DNA from: an uncultured Oscillospiraceae bacterium
Lineage (GTDB): Bacteria > Bacillota > Clostridia > Oscillospirales > Oscillospiraceae
Assembly (NCBI GenBank): GCA_947589745.1
Contig: CANQCS010000028.1
Coordinates: 1 to 32,381 of the forward strand
DNA length: 32,381 nt
Direction of reading: 5' to 3'
A program made the translations under genes and the position numbers. Under the pieces are notes generated by a model. That model saw nothing but the letters and a program-made list of their open reading frames with translations. It was not told where the DNA came from and ran no database searches. Positions 24,275-32,381 of the stretch are shown piece after piece (positions within the stretch are counted from its first letter, which is position 1; every line of letters begins with the position of its first letter).

Positions 24275-25180
24275 ATGAGCTTTGGCGACAATCTGCAATT
24301 CCTGCGCAAGCGGCAGGACCTGACCCAGGAGGCGCTGGCGGAGAAGCTGGAGGTCTCCCGGCAGTCGGTATCGAAATGGGAGTCCAATGGGGCCTACCCC
24401 GAGATGGGGACCATCCTCCAGCTGTGCGACATGTTCTCCGTGGACCTGGACACCCTCCTCCGGGGCGACGTCCAGGCGGCGCTGTCGGAGGATACGGCGG
24501 GGTACGACCGCTTCATGACCCGCTTCGCCTTCCGTGTCGCCGGGGCGGTGGCCGCCATCCTGGCGGGGGTAGCGCCGCTGTTCGTCCTCAACGCCCTGGA
24601 CCTCCCGGAGATGGCCAGCGGCGCGGCGCTGCTGTGCGTGATCGCCGCCGCCGTGGTGGTCCTGGTGGCGTCCGGCATCCAATACGACTACTTTACCAAG
24701 AAAAACCCGGTGGTGACCGACTTCTACACCGACGAGGAGAAAGAGGCGTTCCGTGGGAAGTTCATCTGGCTCATCGCCGGCGGCGTGGGGGCCATCCTGC
24801 TGGCCGTGGCGCTGCTGTGCCTGTTCTTCGCCGTTTTCCCGGAGCGGGAGCCCTATGAGTCCATGGCCAGGGCCGTCCTGTTGCTGGTGGTGGCGGGGGC
24901 GGTATTCTGCTTCATCCTGGGCGGACTGCTGGAGGCGAAGTACGACATTGAAAAGTATAATCGCCGGCGCCAGCGGGAGCTCCACCCCACGCCGGAGCAG
25001 AAGCGGCTGGACAACATCACCGGGGCGCTCTGGGGCGGCGGTATGGTGGGGGCCACGGCGCTCTATATCGCCATTGGGTATTCCTTCAAGCAGTGGCAGC
25101 TTGCCGCGGTGATCTATTCGGTGGCGGCGCTGCTGTGCGTGGTGGCGACGATCTTCCTCCGTCGGAACGAGGAGGAATAA
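24275..25180 (+). CDS. XRE-family regulator with C-terminal membrane domain
   Basis: 301 aa. ATG at 24275 behind aaggagg. Residues 1-65 are a Cro/CI-type helix-turn-helix (FLRKRQDLTQEALAEKLEVSRQSVSKWESNGAYPE). After a short linker there are about six hydrophobic helices (roughly 87-107, 112-135, 163-187, 198-218, 250-266 and 273-290) separated by charged loops. Membrane-linked XRE proteins of this layout are common in Clostridia and usually lack a known signal. The 90-nt gap to azlC contains a separate promoter, so a link to azlCD is not implied. It is the second membrane-anchored DNA-binding regulator in this window. Confidence 0.88.
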   Translation: MSFGDNLQFLRKRQDLTQEALAEKLEVSRQSVSKWESNGAYPEMGTILQLCDMFSVDLDTLLRGDVQAALSEDTAGYDRFMTRFAFRVAGAVAAILAGVAPLFVLNALDLPEMASGAALLCVIAAAVVVLVASGIQYDYFTKKNPVVTDFYTDEEKEAFRGKFIWLIAGGVGAILLAVALLCLFFAVFPEREPYESMARAVLLLVVAGAVFCFILGGLLEAKYDIEKYNRRRQRELHPTPEQKRLDNITGALWGGGMVGATALYIAIGYSFKQWQLAAVIYSVAALLCVVATIFLRRNEEE

Positions 25181-25215
25181 CACCGCACTTTTTACTCCAA
25201 ATAGTCAACTTTTCC

Positions 25216-25243
25216 TTGCCAACGGCGAAAAAAGGGATATAAT
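25216..25243 (+). promoter_or_regulatory. Sigma-A promoter of azlCD
   Basis: TTGCCA (25216-25221), a 16-bp spacer and a perfect TATAAT (25238-25243), 34 nt before the azlC start. Confidence 0.82.
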
Positions 25244-25277
25244 GGGGAGGACCATTTGATACCAAGGAGTGTCCCAC

Positions 25278-25997
25278 ATGAACCGCAAGACCCTGGCAGC
25301 CGCCTTCCCCCACACCATCCCCGTGCTGATGGGGTATCTCTCCATCGGCATCGTCTACGGCTGGATGATGTCCGCCGCGGGATTCGTCCCGCTGTGGACC
25401 GCTCTGGCCTCCGTGACCGTTTTTGCCGGTAGCGGGCAGATCCTAGGCGTGGACCTGCTCTCCCGGGCCGCGCCCCTGGCGGACATCGCGTTCCTGACCC
25501 TGGTCCTGAACTTCCGCCACCTGGTCTACGGCCTGTCCATGCTGGAGAAGTTCCACGACGTGAAGGGGCTGCGGAAGCTCTACCTCATCTTCTCCCTCAC
25601 CGACGAAACCTACGCCCTGCTGTCCGGCGTCCGCCCGCCGGAGGGCGTGGACGCCCACGACTTCTACTTCACCGTCTCCCTCCTGGACCACCTCTACTGG
25701 ATCGCGGGGTCCGTCACCGGCGCGGTGGCGGGGTCCCTCATCACCATCAACACGGAGGGCATCGACTTCGCCATGACGGCCCTCTTTCTGGTCATCGCCA
25801 CGGAGCAGTGGCTGTCCGCCGAGCGGCACCTCCCCGCCCTGCTGGGGCTGGGCGGCACGCTGCTGCCGCTGCTGCTCCTGGGTCCTGACGGCGCGGGGTT
25901 CCTGATCCCGGCGCTGGTGATCCTGGTGGGCGGCCTGCTGCTGCTCCGCCCGGTGCTGGAGAAGCCCCGGCGTCTGGAAGGAGGCGAGGGCCTGTGA
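25278..25997 (+). CDS. azlC: AzlC-family branched-chain amino acid exporter, large subunit
   Basis: 239-aa membrane protein. The ATG at 25278 has aaggag at the right distance; the GTG at 25269 overlaps that site. The family pattern is clear: HTIPVLMGYLSIGIVYG, VTVFAGSGQIL, LTLVLNFRHLVYGLSM and SLTDETYALL, in about five to seven helices. With AzlD it forms an exporter of branched-chain amino acids or their analogues in characterised cases. Its stop overlaps the azlD start as GTGA. True substrate here is not known. Confidence 0.93.
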   Translation: MNRKTLAAAFPHTIPVLMGYLSIGIVYGWMMSAAGFVPLWTALASVTVFAGSGQILGVDLLSRAAPLADIAFLTLVLNFRHLVYGLSMLEKFHDVKGLRKLYLIFSLTDETYALLSGVRPPEGVDAHDFYFTVSLLDHLYWIAGSVTGAVAGSLITINTEGIDFAMTALFLVIATEQWLSAERHLPALLGLGGTLLPLLLLGPDGAGFLIPALVILVGGLLLLRPVLEKPRRLEGGEGL

Positions 25998-26320
25998 CCA
26001 CAACACAAATTGCTGTCTCCATCGCAGTGATGGCGGCAGTGACGTTTTTGACCCGCGCCCTGCCCTTCCTGCTGTTCGACCGCGGGGCCCAGCCGCCCAA
26101 GGTCATCCACTACCTGGGGGAGTATCTGCCTCCGGCGGTGATGGCCATGCTGGTGGTGTACTGCTACCGCAGCATGACCTTTGATGCGGCCGCCAACTGG
26201 GCGCCCGGCGTCATCGCCGGGATCACTGTTGTTCTGCTCCATATCTGGAAGCGGAACAATATGCTGTCCATCGTGGGAGGCACCATCCTCTACATGGTGC
26301 TGGTGCAGGCCGTATTCTAA
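25994..26320 (+). CDS. azlD: AzlD-family branched-chain amino acid exporter, small subunit
   Basis: 108 aa with four hydrophobic helices. The family signature TFLTRALPFLLF is present near the N-terminus, followed by YLGEYLPPAVMAMLVVYC. The GTG start at 25994 overlaps the azlC stop by four bases, and ggaggcgag upstream provides the ribosome-binding site. It is the required small partner of AzlC. The following 700 nt are non-coding. Confidence 0.92.
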   Translation: MTTTQIAVSIAVMAAVTFLTRALPFLLFDRGAQPPKVIHYLGEYLPPAVMAMLVVYCYRSMTFDAAANWAPGVIAGITVVLLHIWKRNNMLSIVGGTILYMVLVQAVF

Positions 26321-26978
26321 TCGGTGGATAGGCGCAGGGGGGGCTCCGCCCCCCACCGGGTCTGATTTGCACCCCCAGGCGGGGTGCGGCCCCTGGCCTA
26401 CTTTTCCCCCACGGGAAAAGTAGGCAAAAGCGTGCTCAAGAAAACCAGGAATGGTTTTCTTGAGAATCTTTCCTTATTTTTTGTTTAGTTTTGCGCTCGC
26501 CCTGTGGCTGGTTTTGTCTAAACCGTGCCGGGGGCCGTGTATGGGATGTTGCGGCTACCCGAATATGTTCCCAAGGAGATTGAAGCGCTGGTGCAGGGGC
26601 TCATTGGGTGCGTTGGTCGTTTTGTCCGTTGACCTACTGCTGGTTGCTCCGTTCCACTACGCACAGGACAGATTTCCGTATACGGACACGGCAAGAACCG
26701 CGCCATCAATTGCGTAGTGGAACGGAGCAACCGGCAGTAAGAATAAGGAAAAACAGGCCAGCACCCCCGATGAATGCTTTCCCTGGCCCCTAGTTCCACC
26801 ATCCACCTGCCCGTAACGTCCTTCCCAACGGCAGGGATCCTTAAGGGGGCGCGAGCCCCCTTAAGCGCACTTTTGGGTACTTTTCCTGCGAGGGAAAAGT
26901 ACCCCAGGGTGCGCAGGGACCGCTAGGTCCCTACCATCCACCGAGGGGCTGGAAGCCCACGGCACCCAGTCCCTCGAC
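26321..26978 (-). repeat. Intergenic region with full-length inverted composite repeat copy E
   Basis: No gene is seen. About 26335-26915 is a full-length copy of the composite element in reverse orientation relative to copy B. Read on the minus strand it has a gtacttttcc hairpin, gggcaggtggatggtgg, actaggggccagggaaagc, an inverted core (26732-26708), a direct core (26661-26642), the tttagacaaaacc module, an aagaaaacc hairpin and a ctacttttcc-type hairpin. The cores form a large stem with a loop of about 40 nt. The rest holds GC-rich palindromes. Confidence 0.75.
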
Positions 26979-27026
26979 ACGCAAAAAAAGGCAGTCACCT
27001 TTCGGTGACCGCCTCTTTTTTGCGTG
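26979..27026. terminator. Bidirectional terminator after tuf
   Basis: Long stem: acgcaaaaaa and aggc-gtcacc pair with ggtgac-gcct and ttttttgcgt around TTTC. Ten bases after the tuf stop codon on the minus strand. Confidence 0.9.
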
Positions 27027-27035
27027 TGAAAGAAA

Positions 27036-28238
27036 TTATTCGTCGATCTCGATGACGACGCCGGAACCAACGGTACGGCCGCCCTCGCGGATAGCGAAGC
27101 GGAGGCCCTTCTCGATGGCGATGGGGGTAATCAGCTCCACCTTCATGTCGACGTTGTCGCCGGGCATGCACATCTCAACGCCCTCGGGCAGGTTGATGAC
27201 GCCGGTCACGTCGGTGGTACGGAAGTAGAACTGGGGACGATAGTTGTTGAAGAACGGGGTGTGGCGGCCGCCCTCTTCCTTGGACAGGACGTACACCTGG
27301 CCCACGAACTTGGTGTGGGGGTGAATGGAGTTGGGCTTAGCCAGAACCTGGCCGCGCTCGATCTCGGTCTTGGCAACGCCGCGGAGCAGGCAGCCAGCGT
27401 TATCACCGGCCTCGACGAAGTCCAGGGTCTTGTGGAACATCTCCATGGAGGTGACGACGGTGGTGCGCTTCTCCTCGGTGAGGCCGACGATCTCGACGGT
27501 CTCGCCAGCCTTCAGGACGCCGCGCTCCACACGGCCGGTCGCCACGGTGCCGCGGCCGGAGATGGTGAACACGTCCTCAACAGGCATAAGGAAGGGCAGG
27601 CTGTCATCACGGGGAGGAGTGGGAATCCAGGTATCAACAGCGTCCATGAGCTCCTTGATGCAGGCATACTCGGGGGCGTTGGGATCGGTGGACTCGGACA
27701 CCAGGGCGTTCAGAGCGGAACCGCGGATGATGGGGGTGTCGTCGCCGGGGAAGCCGTAGAAGTCCAGAGTCTCGCGGACTTCCATCTCGACCAGCTCCAG
27801 GAGCTCCTCATCGTCGACCTGGTCGCACTTGTTCAGGAAGACCAGCACGGAGGGCACGTTCACCTGGCGGGCCAGAAGCAGGTGCTCCTTGGTCTGAGCC
27901 ATGGGGCCGTCGGAGGCGGCGATGACCAGGATGGCGCCGTCCATCTGAGCGGCACCGGTGATCATGTTCTTGATATAGTCGGCGTGGCCCGGGCAGTCAA
28001 CGTGGGCATAGTGGCGGGCCTCGGTCTCGTACTCCACGTGGGCGGTGTTGATGGTGATGCCGCGCTCGCGCTCCTCGGGAGCCTTGTCGATGCTGGAGTA
28101 GTCGGTGTACTCAGCCTTGCCCTGGAAAGCAAGATACTTGGTGATGGCGGCGGTCAGAGTGGTCTTACCATGGTCGATATGGCCGATGGTGCCGATGTTG
28201 ACATGGGGCTTGTTTCTCTCAAATTTCTGCTTGGCCAT
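27036..28238 (-). CDS. tuf: Elongation factor Tu
   Basis: 400-aa GTPase that delivers aminoacyl-tRNA to the ribosome. G1 GHIDHGKT (19-26), DCPGH with catalytic His85, and NKCD (136-139) are intact. The last two domains are complete and end ...[13 protein letters not shown] at 28238 behind aaggagg. Last gene of the ybxF-rpsL-rpsG-fusA-tuf series, with its own promoter in the 134-nt gap after fusA and a strong terminator. Confidence 0.99.
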   Translation of the reverse strand: MAKQKFERNKPHVNIGTIGHIDHGKTTLTAAITKYLAFQGKAEYTDYSSIDKAPEERERGITINTAHVEYETEARHYAHVDCPGHADYIKNMITGAAQMDGAILVIAASDGPMAQTKEHLLLARQVNVPSVLVFLNKCDQVDDEELLELVEMEVRETLDFYGFPGDDTPIIRGSALNALVSESTDPNAPEYACIKELMDAVDTWIPTPPRDDSLPFLMPVEDVFTISGRGTVATGRVERGVLKAGETVEIVGLTEEKRTTVVTSMEMFHKTLDFVEAGDNAGCLLRGVAKTEIERGQVLAKPNSIHPHTKFVGQVYVLSKEEGGRHTPFFNNYRPQFYFRTTDVTGVINLPEGVEMCMPGDNVDMKVELITPIAIEKGLRFAIREGGRTVGSGVVIEIDE

Positions 28239-28306
28239 TTGGGATTATCCTCCTTAAACAGTTGAATGATTTGATGGTGGTCAGCGCCAAACGTCATAAC
28301 GCTGAT

Positions 28307-28335
28307 ATTCTACAACATTTCCGGGAAAAAAGCAA
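28307..28335 (-). promoter_or_regulatory. Promoter upstream of tuf
   Basis: On the minus strand TTGCTT (28335-28330), a 17-bp spacer and TAGAAT (28312-28307). It lies between fusA and tuf and would give extra EF-Tu transcription. Confidence 0.65.
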
Positions 28336-28372
28336 TCCTAAAAAAGGACACTTTGGCTACATTTTTGCGATT

Positions 28373-30484
28373 TTACCGCATGGCGCGGCCGCCCATGCGC
28401 TGATCGATGATCTTATCCCGGATATTCTTGGGGATCTCGATATAGTGGCTGGGCTCCATGGTGTACTGGCCCCGGCCCTGGGTGCGGGAGCGGAGGTCCG
28501 TGGCGTAGCCGAACATCTCGCTCAGGGGCACGAAAGCGTCGATCTGCTGGGCGCTGGAGCGGGGCTCGAAGCCCTGGATCTGTCCGCGGCGGGCGTTCAG
28601 GTCGCCGATGACGTCGCCCATATACTCGTCGGGGACGATGACGCACACCTTCATGATGGGCTCCAGCAGCGTGGGCTCCGCCTTCATGCAGGCCTCCTTG
28701 AAAGCCATGGAACCGGCGATCTTGAAGGCCATCTCCGAGGAGTCCACCTCGTGGTAGGACCCGTCGTACAGCGTGACCTTCACGTCCACCACCGGGTAAC
28801 CGGCCAGTACGCCGGAGAGCATGGCTCCCTGGATACCGGCGTCCACGGCGGGGATATACTCCTTGGGCACCGCGCCGCCCACGACCTCGCTGGCGAACTC
28901 ATAGCCCTTGCCGGACTCGTTGGGCTCCACGCGGATCTTGACGTGGCCATACTGGCCCTTGCCGCCGGACTGGCGGACGTAGCGGGTGTCCTGGAGGACC
29001 GTCTTCTTGATGGTCTCCTTGTAGGCCACCTGGGGCGCGCCCACGTTGGCCTCCACCTTGAACTCCCGCATCATGCGGTCCACGATGATCTCCAGGTGCA
29101 GCTCGCCCATACCGGCGATGATGGTCTGCCCGGTCTCCTCGTCGGTGTAGGTCTTGAAGGTGGGGTCCTCCTCGGCCAGCTTCATCAGGGCAATGCCCAT
29201 CTTCTCCTGGCCGGCCTTGGTCTTGGGCTCGATGGCCACCCGGATGACCGGGTCGGGGAACTCCATGGACTCCAGAATGATGGGGTGCTTGTCGTCACAG
29301 AGCGTGTCGCCGGTGGTGGTGTTCTTCAGGCCCACCGCCGCGGCGATGTCGCCGGAGTACACCGTCTCGATGTCCTCCCTGTGGTTGGCGTGCATCTGGA
29401 GGATGCGGCCCATGCGCTCCCGGTGACCCTTGGTGGAGTTGAGGACAGCGGCGCCGGTGTTCAGCGTGCCGGAGTAGACCCGGAAGAAGCTGAGGCGGCC
29501 CACATAGGGGTCGGTCATGATCTTGAACGCCAGGGCGGAGAAGGGGGCGGAGTCGTCGGCGGGACGCTCGTCCTCCTTGTCGGTCTTGGGGTTCACGCCC
29601 TTGATGGCCGGGATATCCAGCGGGGAGGGCATATAGTCCACGATGGCGTCCAACAGCTTCTGGACGCCCTTGTTGCGGTAGCTGGTGCCGCAGACCACGG
29701 GGACCATCTCCACCTCGCAGGTGGCCTTGCGGATAGCGGCCCGGATCTTGTCGCCGGGGATCTCCTCGCCGTTGAGATACATCTCCATGATCTCATCGTC
29801 GTACATGGAAACCGCGTCCAGCAGCTTTTCCCGGTACTCGTTGGCCAGATCCACCATGTCCTCGGGGATCGGCTCCACCCGCATATCCTTGCCCATCTCG
29901 TCGTAGTAGACGTCGGCGTCCATCTCCACCAGGTCGATGATGCCTTTGAAGTCGGCCTCTTTCCCGATGGGGAGCTGGATAGGGACTGCGTTTGCTTTCA
30001 GACGGTCCTCGATCATGCGGAGGACGTTGTAAAAGTCGGCGCCCATGATATCCATCTTGTTGACGTAAATCATGCGGGGGACCCGGTAGTGGTCCGCCTG
30101 GCGCCATACGGTCTCGGACTGGGGCTCAACGCCGCCCTTGGCGCACATGACGGTCACAGAGCCGTCCAGCACGCGCAGGGAGCGCTCCACCTCAACGGTA
30201 AAATCCACGTGGCCCGGCGTATCAATGATGTTGATGCGGGTCTGGGGAAACTGGTCCTTCGTACCCTTCCAGTAGCAGGTGGTGGCGGCGGAGGTGATGG
30301 TGATGCCGCGCTCCTGCTCCTGGGCCATCCAGTCCATGGTGGCTGTGCCCTCATGGGTCTCACCGATTTTGTAATTGACACCCGTGTAGTACAAAATGCG
30401 CTCGGTAGTAGTGGTTTTGCCAGCGTCGATGTGAGCCATGATGCCGATATTCCGTGTGTTTTCCAGTGATACCTTTCTCGGCAT
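28373..30484 (-). CDS. fusA: Elongation factor G
   Basis: 703-aa translocation and ribosome-recycling GTPase. G1 AHIDAGKT (17-24), [10 protein letters not shown] and [11 protein letters not shown] are present, and domains II-V run full length to MGGRAMR. ATG at 30484 has aggaga upstream, and rpsG ends 15 nt before it, so the two are co-transcribed. A standard member of the str operon, with nothing unusual in the sequence. Confidence 0.99.
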   Translation of the reverse strand: MPRKVSLENTRNIGIMAHIDAGKTTTTERILYYTGVNYKIGETHEGTATMDWMAQEQERGITITSAATTCYWKGTKDQFPQTRINIIDTPGHVDFTVEVERSLRVLDGSVTVMCAKGGVEPQSETVWRQADHYRVPRMIYVNKMDIMGADFYNVLRMIEDRLKANAVPIQLPIGKEADFKGIIDLVEMDADVYYDEMGKDMRVEPIPEDMVDLANEYREKLLDAVSMYDDEIMEMYLNGEEIPGDKIRAAIRKATCEVEMVPVVCGTSYRNKGVQKLLDAIVDYMPSPLDIPAIKGVNPKTDKEDERPADDSAPFSALAFKIMTDPYVGRLSFFRVYSGTLNTGAAVLNSTKGHRERMGRILQMHANHREDIETVYSGDIAAAVGLKNTTTGDTLCDDKHPIILESMEFPDPVIRVAIEPKTKAGQEKMGIALMKLAEEDPTFKTYTDEETGQTIIAGMGELHLEIIVDRMMREFKVEANVGAPQVAYKETIKKTVLQDTRYVRQSGGKGQYGHVKIRVEPNESGKGYEFASEVVGGAVPKEYIPAVDAGIQGAMLSGVLAGYPVVDVKVTLYDGSYHEVDSSEMAFKIAGSMAFKEACMKAEPTLLEPIMKVCVIVPDEYMGDVIGDLNARRGQIQGFEPRSSAQQIDAFVPLSEMFGYATDLRSRTQGRGQYTMEPSHYIEIPKNIRDKIIDQRMGGRAMR

Positions 30485-30499
30485 AAAATGTCTCCTGTC

Positions 30500-30970
30500 T
30501 TACCAGCGGAAGTGCGCGAATGCTTTGTTGGCCTCGGCCATCTTGTGCGTGTCCTCACGCTTCTTGACGGCGGAACCGGTGTTGTTGGCGGCGTCCATCA
30601 GCTCGCCGGCCAGGCGCTCGGCCATGGTCCGCTCGCTGCGGTTGCGGGCGTAGCTGGTCAGCCAGCGCAGACCGAGGGTCTGGCGGCGGGCAGGCCGCAC
30701 GTCCATGGGGACCTGATAGGTGGAACCGCCCACACGGCGGGACTTGGTCTCCAGGCTGGGCATGATGTTGTCCATGGCGGTGGTGAAGACCTCAAGGGGC
30801 TCCTTGCCGGTCTTGTCCTTGACGATGTCAAACGCGCCGTAGACGATCTTCTGCGCCACGCCCTTCTTCCCGTCCAGCATGATGGAGTTGACCAGCTTGG
30901 TCACCAGCACGCTGTTATACATAGGATCGGGCAAAATTTCTCTCTTGGGAACATTACCTCTTCTGGGCAC
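30500..30970 (-). CDS. rpsG: 30S ribosomal protein S7
   Basis: 156 aa, the usual length, starting at GTG 30970 ([20 protein letters not shown]). The ATG six codons upstream (30988) is part of the Shine-Dalgarno aaggaggg that serves this GTG, so it is not the start. S7 organises the head of the small subunit and in some bacteria represses the str operon. The 200-nt gap to rpsL holds two short hairpins (near 31120-31140 and 31142-31160) but no gene. Confidence 0.97.
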   Translation of the reverse strand: MPRRGNVPKREILPDPMYNSVLVTKLVNSIMLDGKKGVAQKIVYGAFDIVKDKTGKEPLEVFTTAMDNIMPSLETKSRRVGGSTYQVPMDVRPARRQTLGLRWLTSYARNRSERTMAERLAGELMDAANNTGSAVKKREDTHKMAEANKAFAHFRW

Positions 30971-31170
30971 TATGCTTCCCTCCTTCATGAATATTTATGA
31001 AATCATAGGTACTCTCCGGGTTTCATCTTCCCGGCGTTCTGCCCTGCCAAAGAGGCATCGCCACAGTTTATCGTCAGAAAACTATGTCAACCTGTTCGGC
31101 AAAGCGATCATACTTCGCTCCGCGACCGGAAGTACCCTCCGGTCCGGCTCAGAAGAGCCGCAGGGGGAGC

Positions 31171-31587
31171 TTACTTCTGCTTGGGCCGCTTGGCGCCGTA
31201 CTTGGAGCGGGCCTGCATCCGGCCCTGGACGCCCTGGGTATCCAGCGTACCGCGGATGATGTGGTACCGGACGCCGGGCAGGTCCCTGACACGGCCGCCG
31301 CGGATCATGACCACGGAGTGCTCCTGGAGGGAGTGGCCAACGCCGGGGATATAGGCGGTGACCTCGTAGCCGTTGGTCAGGCGGACACGGGCGATCTTAC
31401 GCAGAGCGGAGTTGGGCTTCTTGGGGGTCATGGTACGCACCGCCGTGCAGACGCCGCGCTTCTGGGGAGAGGGCAGGTCGGTCTCCTTGTTCTTCAGGGT
31501 GTTGAGGCCAAACTGCATGGCGGGACTGGTGGACTTGTAGGTCACCTGCTCGCGGCCCTTACGAACCAGCTGGTTGAAAGTAGGCAT
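31171..31587 (-). CDS. rpsL: 30S ribosomal protein S12
   Basis: 138 aa. Decoding-centre protein starting [13 protein letters not shown] and ending [12 protein letters not shown]. The [11 protein letters not shown] segment carries Lys at the position that is changed in classical streptomycin-resistant mutants, so that resistance allele is absent. ATG at 31587 behind aaaggag. Second gene of the operon. Confidence 0.98.
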   Translation of the reverse strand: MPTFNQLVRKGREQVTYKSTSPAMQFGLNTLKNKETDLPSPQKRGVCTAVRTMTPKKPNSALRKIARVRLTNGYEVTAYIPGVGHSLQEHSVVMIRGGRVRDLPGVRYHIIRGTLDTQGVQGRMQARSKYGAKRPKQK

Positions 31588-31685
31588 AGTTTTCTCCTTT
31601 CTTCAAAGATTCGGGAGCGCCGGCTCCCGTATATTTTTGACAGGATGCGGAAAAAGTATCCTGCAAAAATCACATCGGGTGGAAT

Positions 31686-31928
31686 TTATTTCAGCAACGT
31701 CACCACGGCGGCACCCACCTGGATGCCGGCAGCCTGTCCCAGCTGCCGCATGGAGAAGTCCATGCTGACCGGGATGCCCTTCTCCCGGCAGAGCTGGGCG
31801 AGGGGTGCGGTGAGGACGCCGTCCGCATCGGAGGCGAGGAACACCTCCCTGGCCAGGTCCTCCCGGATGGCCCGCCGGGACTGCTTCACACCGACGACCT
31901 TTTCCTTTACTTGCAGCTTACTGAGCAA
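31686..31928 (-). CDS. L7Ae-family ribosomal protein (YbxF type)
   Basis: 80-aa kink-turn RNA-binding protein. The TTG at 31928 is chosen because ggagggg lies five bases upstream and the product MLSKLQVKEKVVGVKQS has the family length (Bacillus YbxF about 82 aa). An in-frame ATG at 31973 would lie upstream of that Shine-Dalgarno. Conserved features are VVGVKQSRRAI, FLASDADG and the late IQVGAAVVTLL. Its place directly before rpsL is the normal Firmicutes position. The gap to rpsL (98 nt) has a GC hairpin near 31609-31629. Confidence 0.88.
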   Translation of the reverse strand: MLSKLQVKEKVVGVKQSRRAIREDLAREVFLASDADGVLTAPLAQLCREKGIPVSMDFSMRQLGQAAGIQVGAAVVTLLK

Positions 31929-31988
31929 GGGGACCCCTCCAGAAAATTGGACACACCAAAATTCGCGGATCATTCCACGCGATTGTTT

Positions 31989-32017
31989 ATTATAGCACAG
32001 GGAAATATCGGAGTCAA
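31989..32017 (-). promoter_or_regulatory. Strong sigma-A promoter of the str operon
   Basis: On the minus strand TTGACT (32017-32012), a 17-bp spacer and a perfect TATAAT (31994-31989). It lies about 60 nt upstream of the ybxF-like start. Confidence 0.9.
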
Positions 32018-32031
32018 GTACTATTTTTAAT

Positions 32032-32073
32032 CATGTCACGGCATGTCACGGCATTGTGCACGGCATGTCACGG
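32032..32073. repeat. Short tandem repeat catgtcacgg
   Basis: The decamer catgtcacgg occurs at 32032, 32042 and 32064. The third is offset by a diverged unit (cattgtgcacgg). It sits between two divergent promoters. Confidence 0.75.
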
Positions 32074-32120
32074 CAATCATGCCACAGCTTCCTATTAAAC
32101 ATACAAATCCCAAATACGAA

Positions 32121-32149
32121 TTGCAAATTGCAAGAAAATAAGGTATAAT
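32121..32149 (+). promoter_or_regulatory. Sigma-A promoter at the right edge, plus strand
   Basis: TTGCAA (32121-32126), a 17-bp spacer and TATAAT (32144-32149), divergent from the str-operon promoter and directed toward the partial gene at the window end. Confidence 0.75.
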
Positions 32150-32181
32150 AAAAAGTGAGAAAAAAGGGAGATGATAGATAT

Positions 32182-32270
32182 GATACTTTTTCTTGAAAGA
32201 AAAAGTATCAAAAAGAACTTTATCCTCGCTCTCAAAGCGTTGTGATTCCTACATTTTCCGCACAGTAACG
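32182..32270 (+). repeat. Hairpin repeat family 2, copy 2
   Basis: The hairpin gatactttttctt / aagaaaaagtatc is followed by aaaaagaacttta, cctcgctct and acattttccgcac. It corresponds to 23224-23312, with a compensated base pair in the stem. Confidence 0.75.
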
Positions 32271-32323
32271 AAGTGTACTTTTAATGAGAGAATAGTATGA
32301 AATGCATTTTTGGAGAAGAAGAT

Positions 32324-32381
32324 ATGCGAGCAATTCAGGCGGCCAGACGGAAAAACCGAGATAAGAACGCAGAAAGAAGAT
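32324..32381 (+). CDS. Partial hypothetical gene running off the window
   Basis: The ATG at 32324 with ggag eight bases upstream opens MRAIQAARRKNRDKNAERR and continues past the window end; an in-frame ATG at 32297 is also possible. It is highly charged and basic. Too short to assign. A promoter at 32121-32149 points to it across the hairpin repeat. Confidence 0.4.
   Translation, partial: MRAIQAARRKNRDKNAERR

Noticed and set aside
32171-32245. 24-codon frame MIDMILFLERKSIKKNF... with a weak Shine-Dalgarno
   Set aside because: It consists of the family-2 hairpin repeat, and the other copy at 23224 has no equivalent frame.

Overview
The window looks like a GC-rich genome of a Gram-positive Clostridia, most plausibly the Oscillospiraceae (Flavonifractor/Pseudoflavonifractor/Intestinimonas neighbourhood). 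This rests on gene content, not on a search: an L27 with the Firmicutes N-terminal extension plus the Prp protease that removes it, a YbxF-rpsL-rpsG-fusA-tuf cluster, a heterodimeric BmrCD-like exporter, and classical sigma-A promoters with 16-17 bp spacers. No rRNA, CRISPR array or intact prophage is visible. One tRNA-Leu(UAG) is present.

Layout: 1-1914 is the 3' part of an MmeI-like type IIG restriction-modification protein whose target-recognition section is distinctly AT-rich. 2311-3591 encodes Obg. 3629-7482 holds a promoter, a leader region and a two-gene heterodimeric ABC exporter. 7555-10130 (minus strand) is the most unusual block. It has a YhfC-type intramembrane protease gene, a MerR regulator with a C-terminal membrane hairpin, three small two-helix membrane proteins of 87-88 aa, and a YbjQ-family protein. 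The regulator and the three small proteins share one C-terminal tail, and the DNA encoding each tail also carries the Shine-Dalgarno and start codon of the next gene. Two 19-bp-spacer promoters with matching dyads precede the protease and the regulator. 10943-12997 encodes an acyl-ACP thioesterase whose start is out of frame, and an M18 aminopeptidase. 13383-17768 (minus) is a citrate fermentation operon citD-citE-citF plus a CitMHS transporter. Three tandem hairpins with an invariant bulge and loop lie between citF and the transporter gene.

17989-20042 is a decay zone: a strong promoter leading into a broken HNH-endonuclease-like gene, a sigma-factor pseudogene, a truncated tRNA-Leu exactly 100 nt before the intact one, an IS630-like remnant with terminal inverted repeats, and twin hairpins with complementary loops. 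20411-21583 (minus) is rplU-prp-rpmA with its own promoter and leader. 21635-24108 carries guaB and deoD (purine metabolism). 24275-26320 carries an XRE regulator with a membrane domain and azlCD. 26979-32017 (minus) is the str operon ybxF-rpsL-rpsG-fusA-tuf with promoters. The last bases start a divergent partial gene.

Gene blocks are separated by a recurring composite intergenic repeat (copies near 1932, 10263, 13130, 20043 and, inverted, 26335) and by a second small hairpin repeat (23224, 32182). Both look like dispersed non-coding elements rather than genes.
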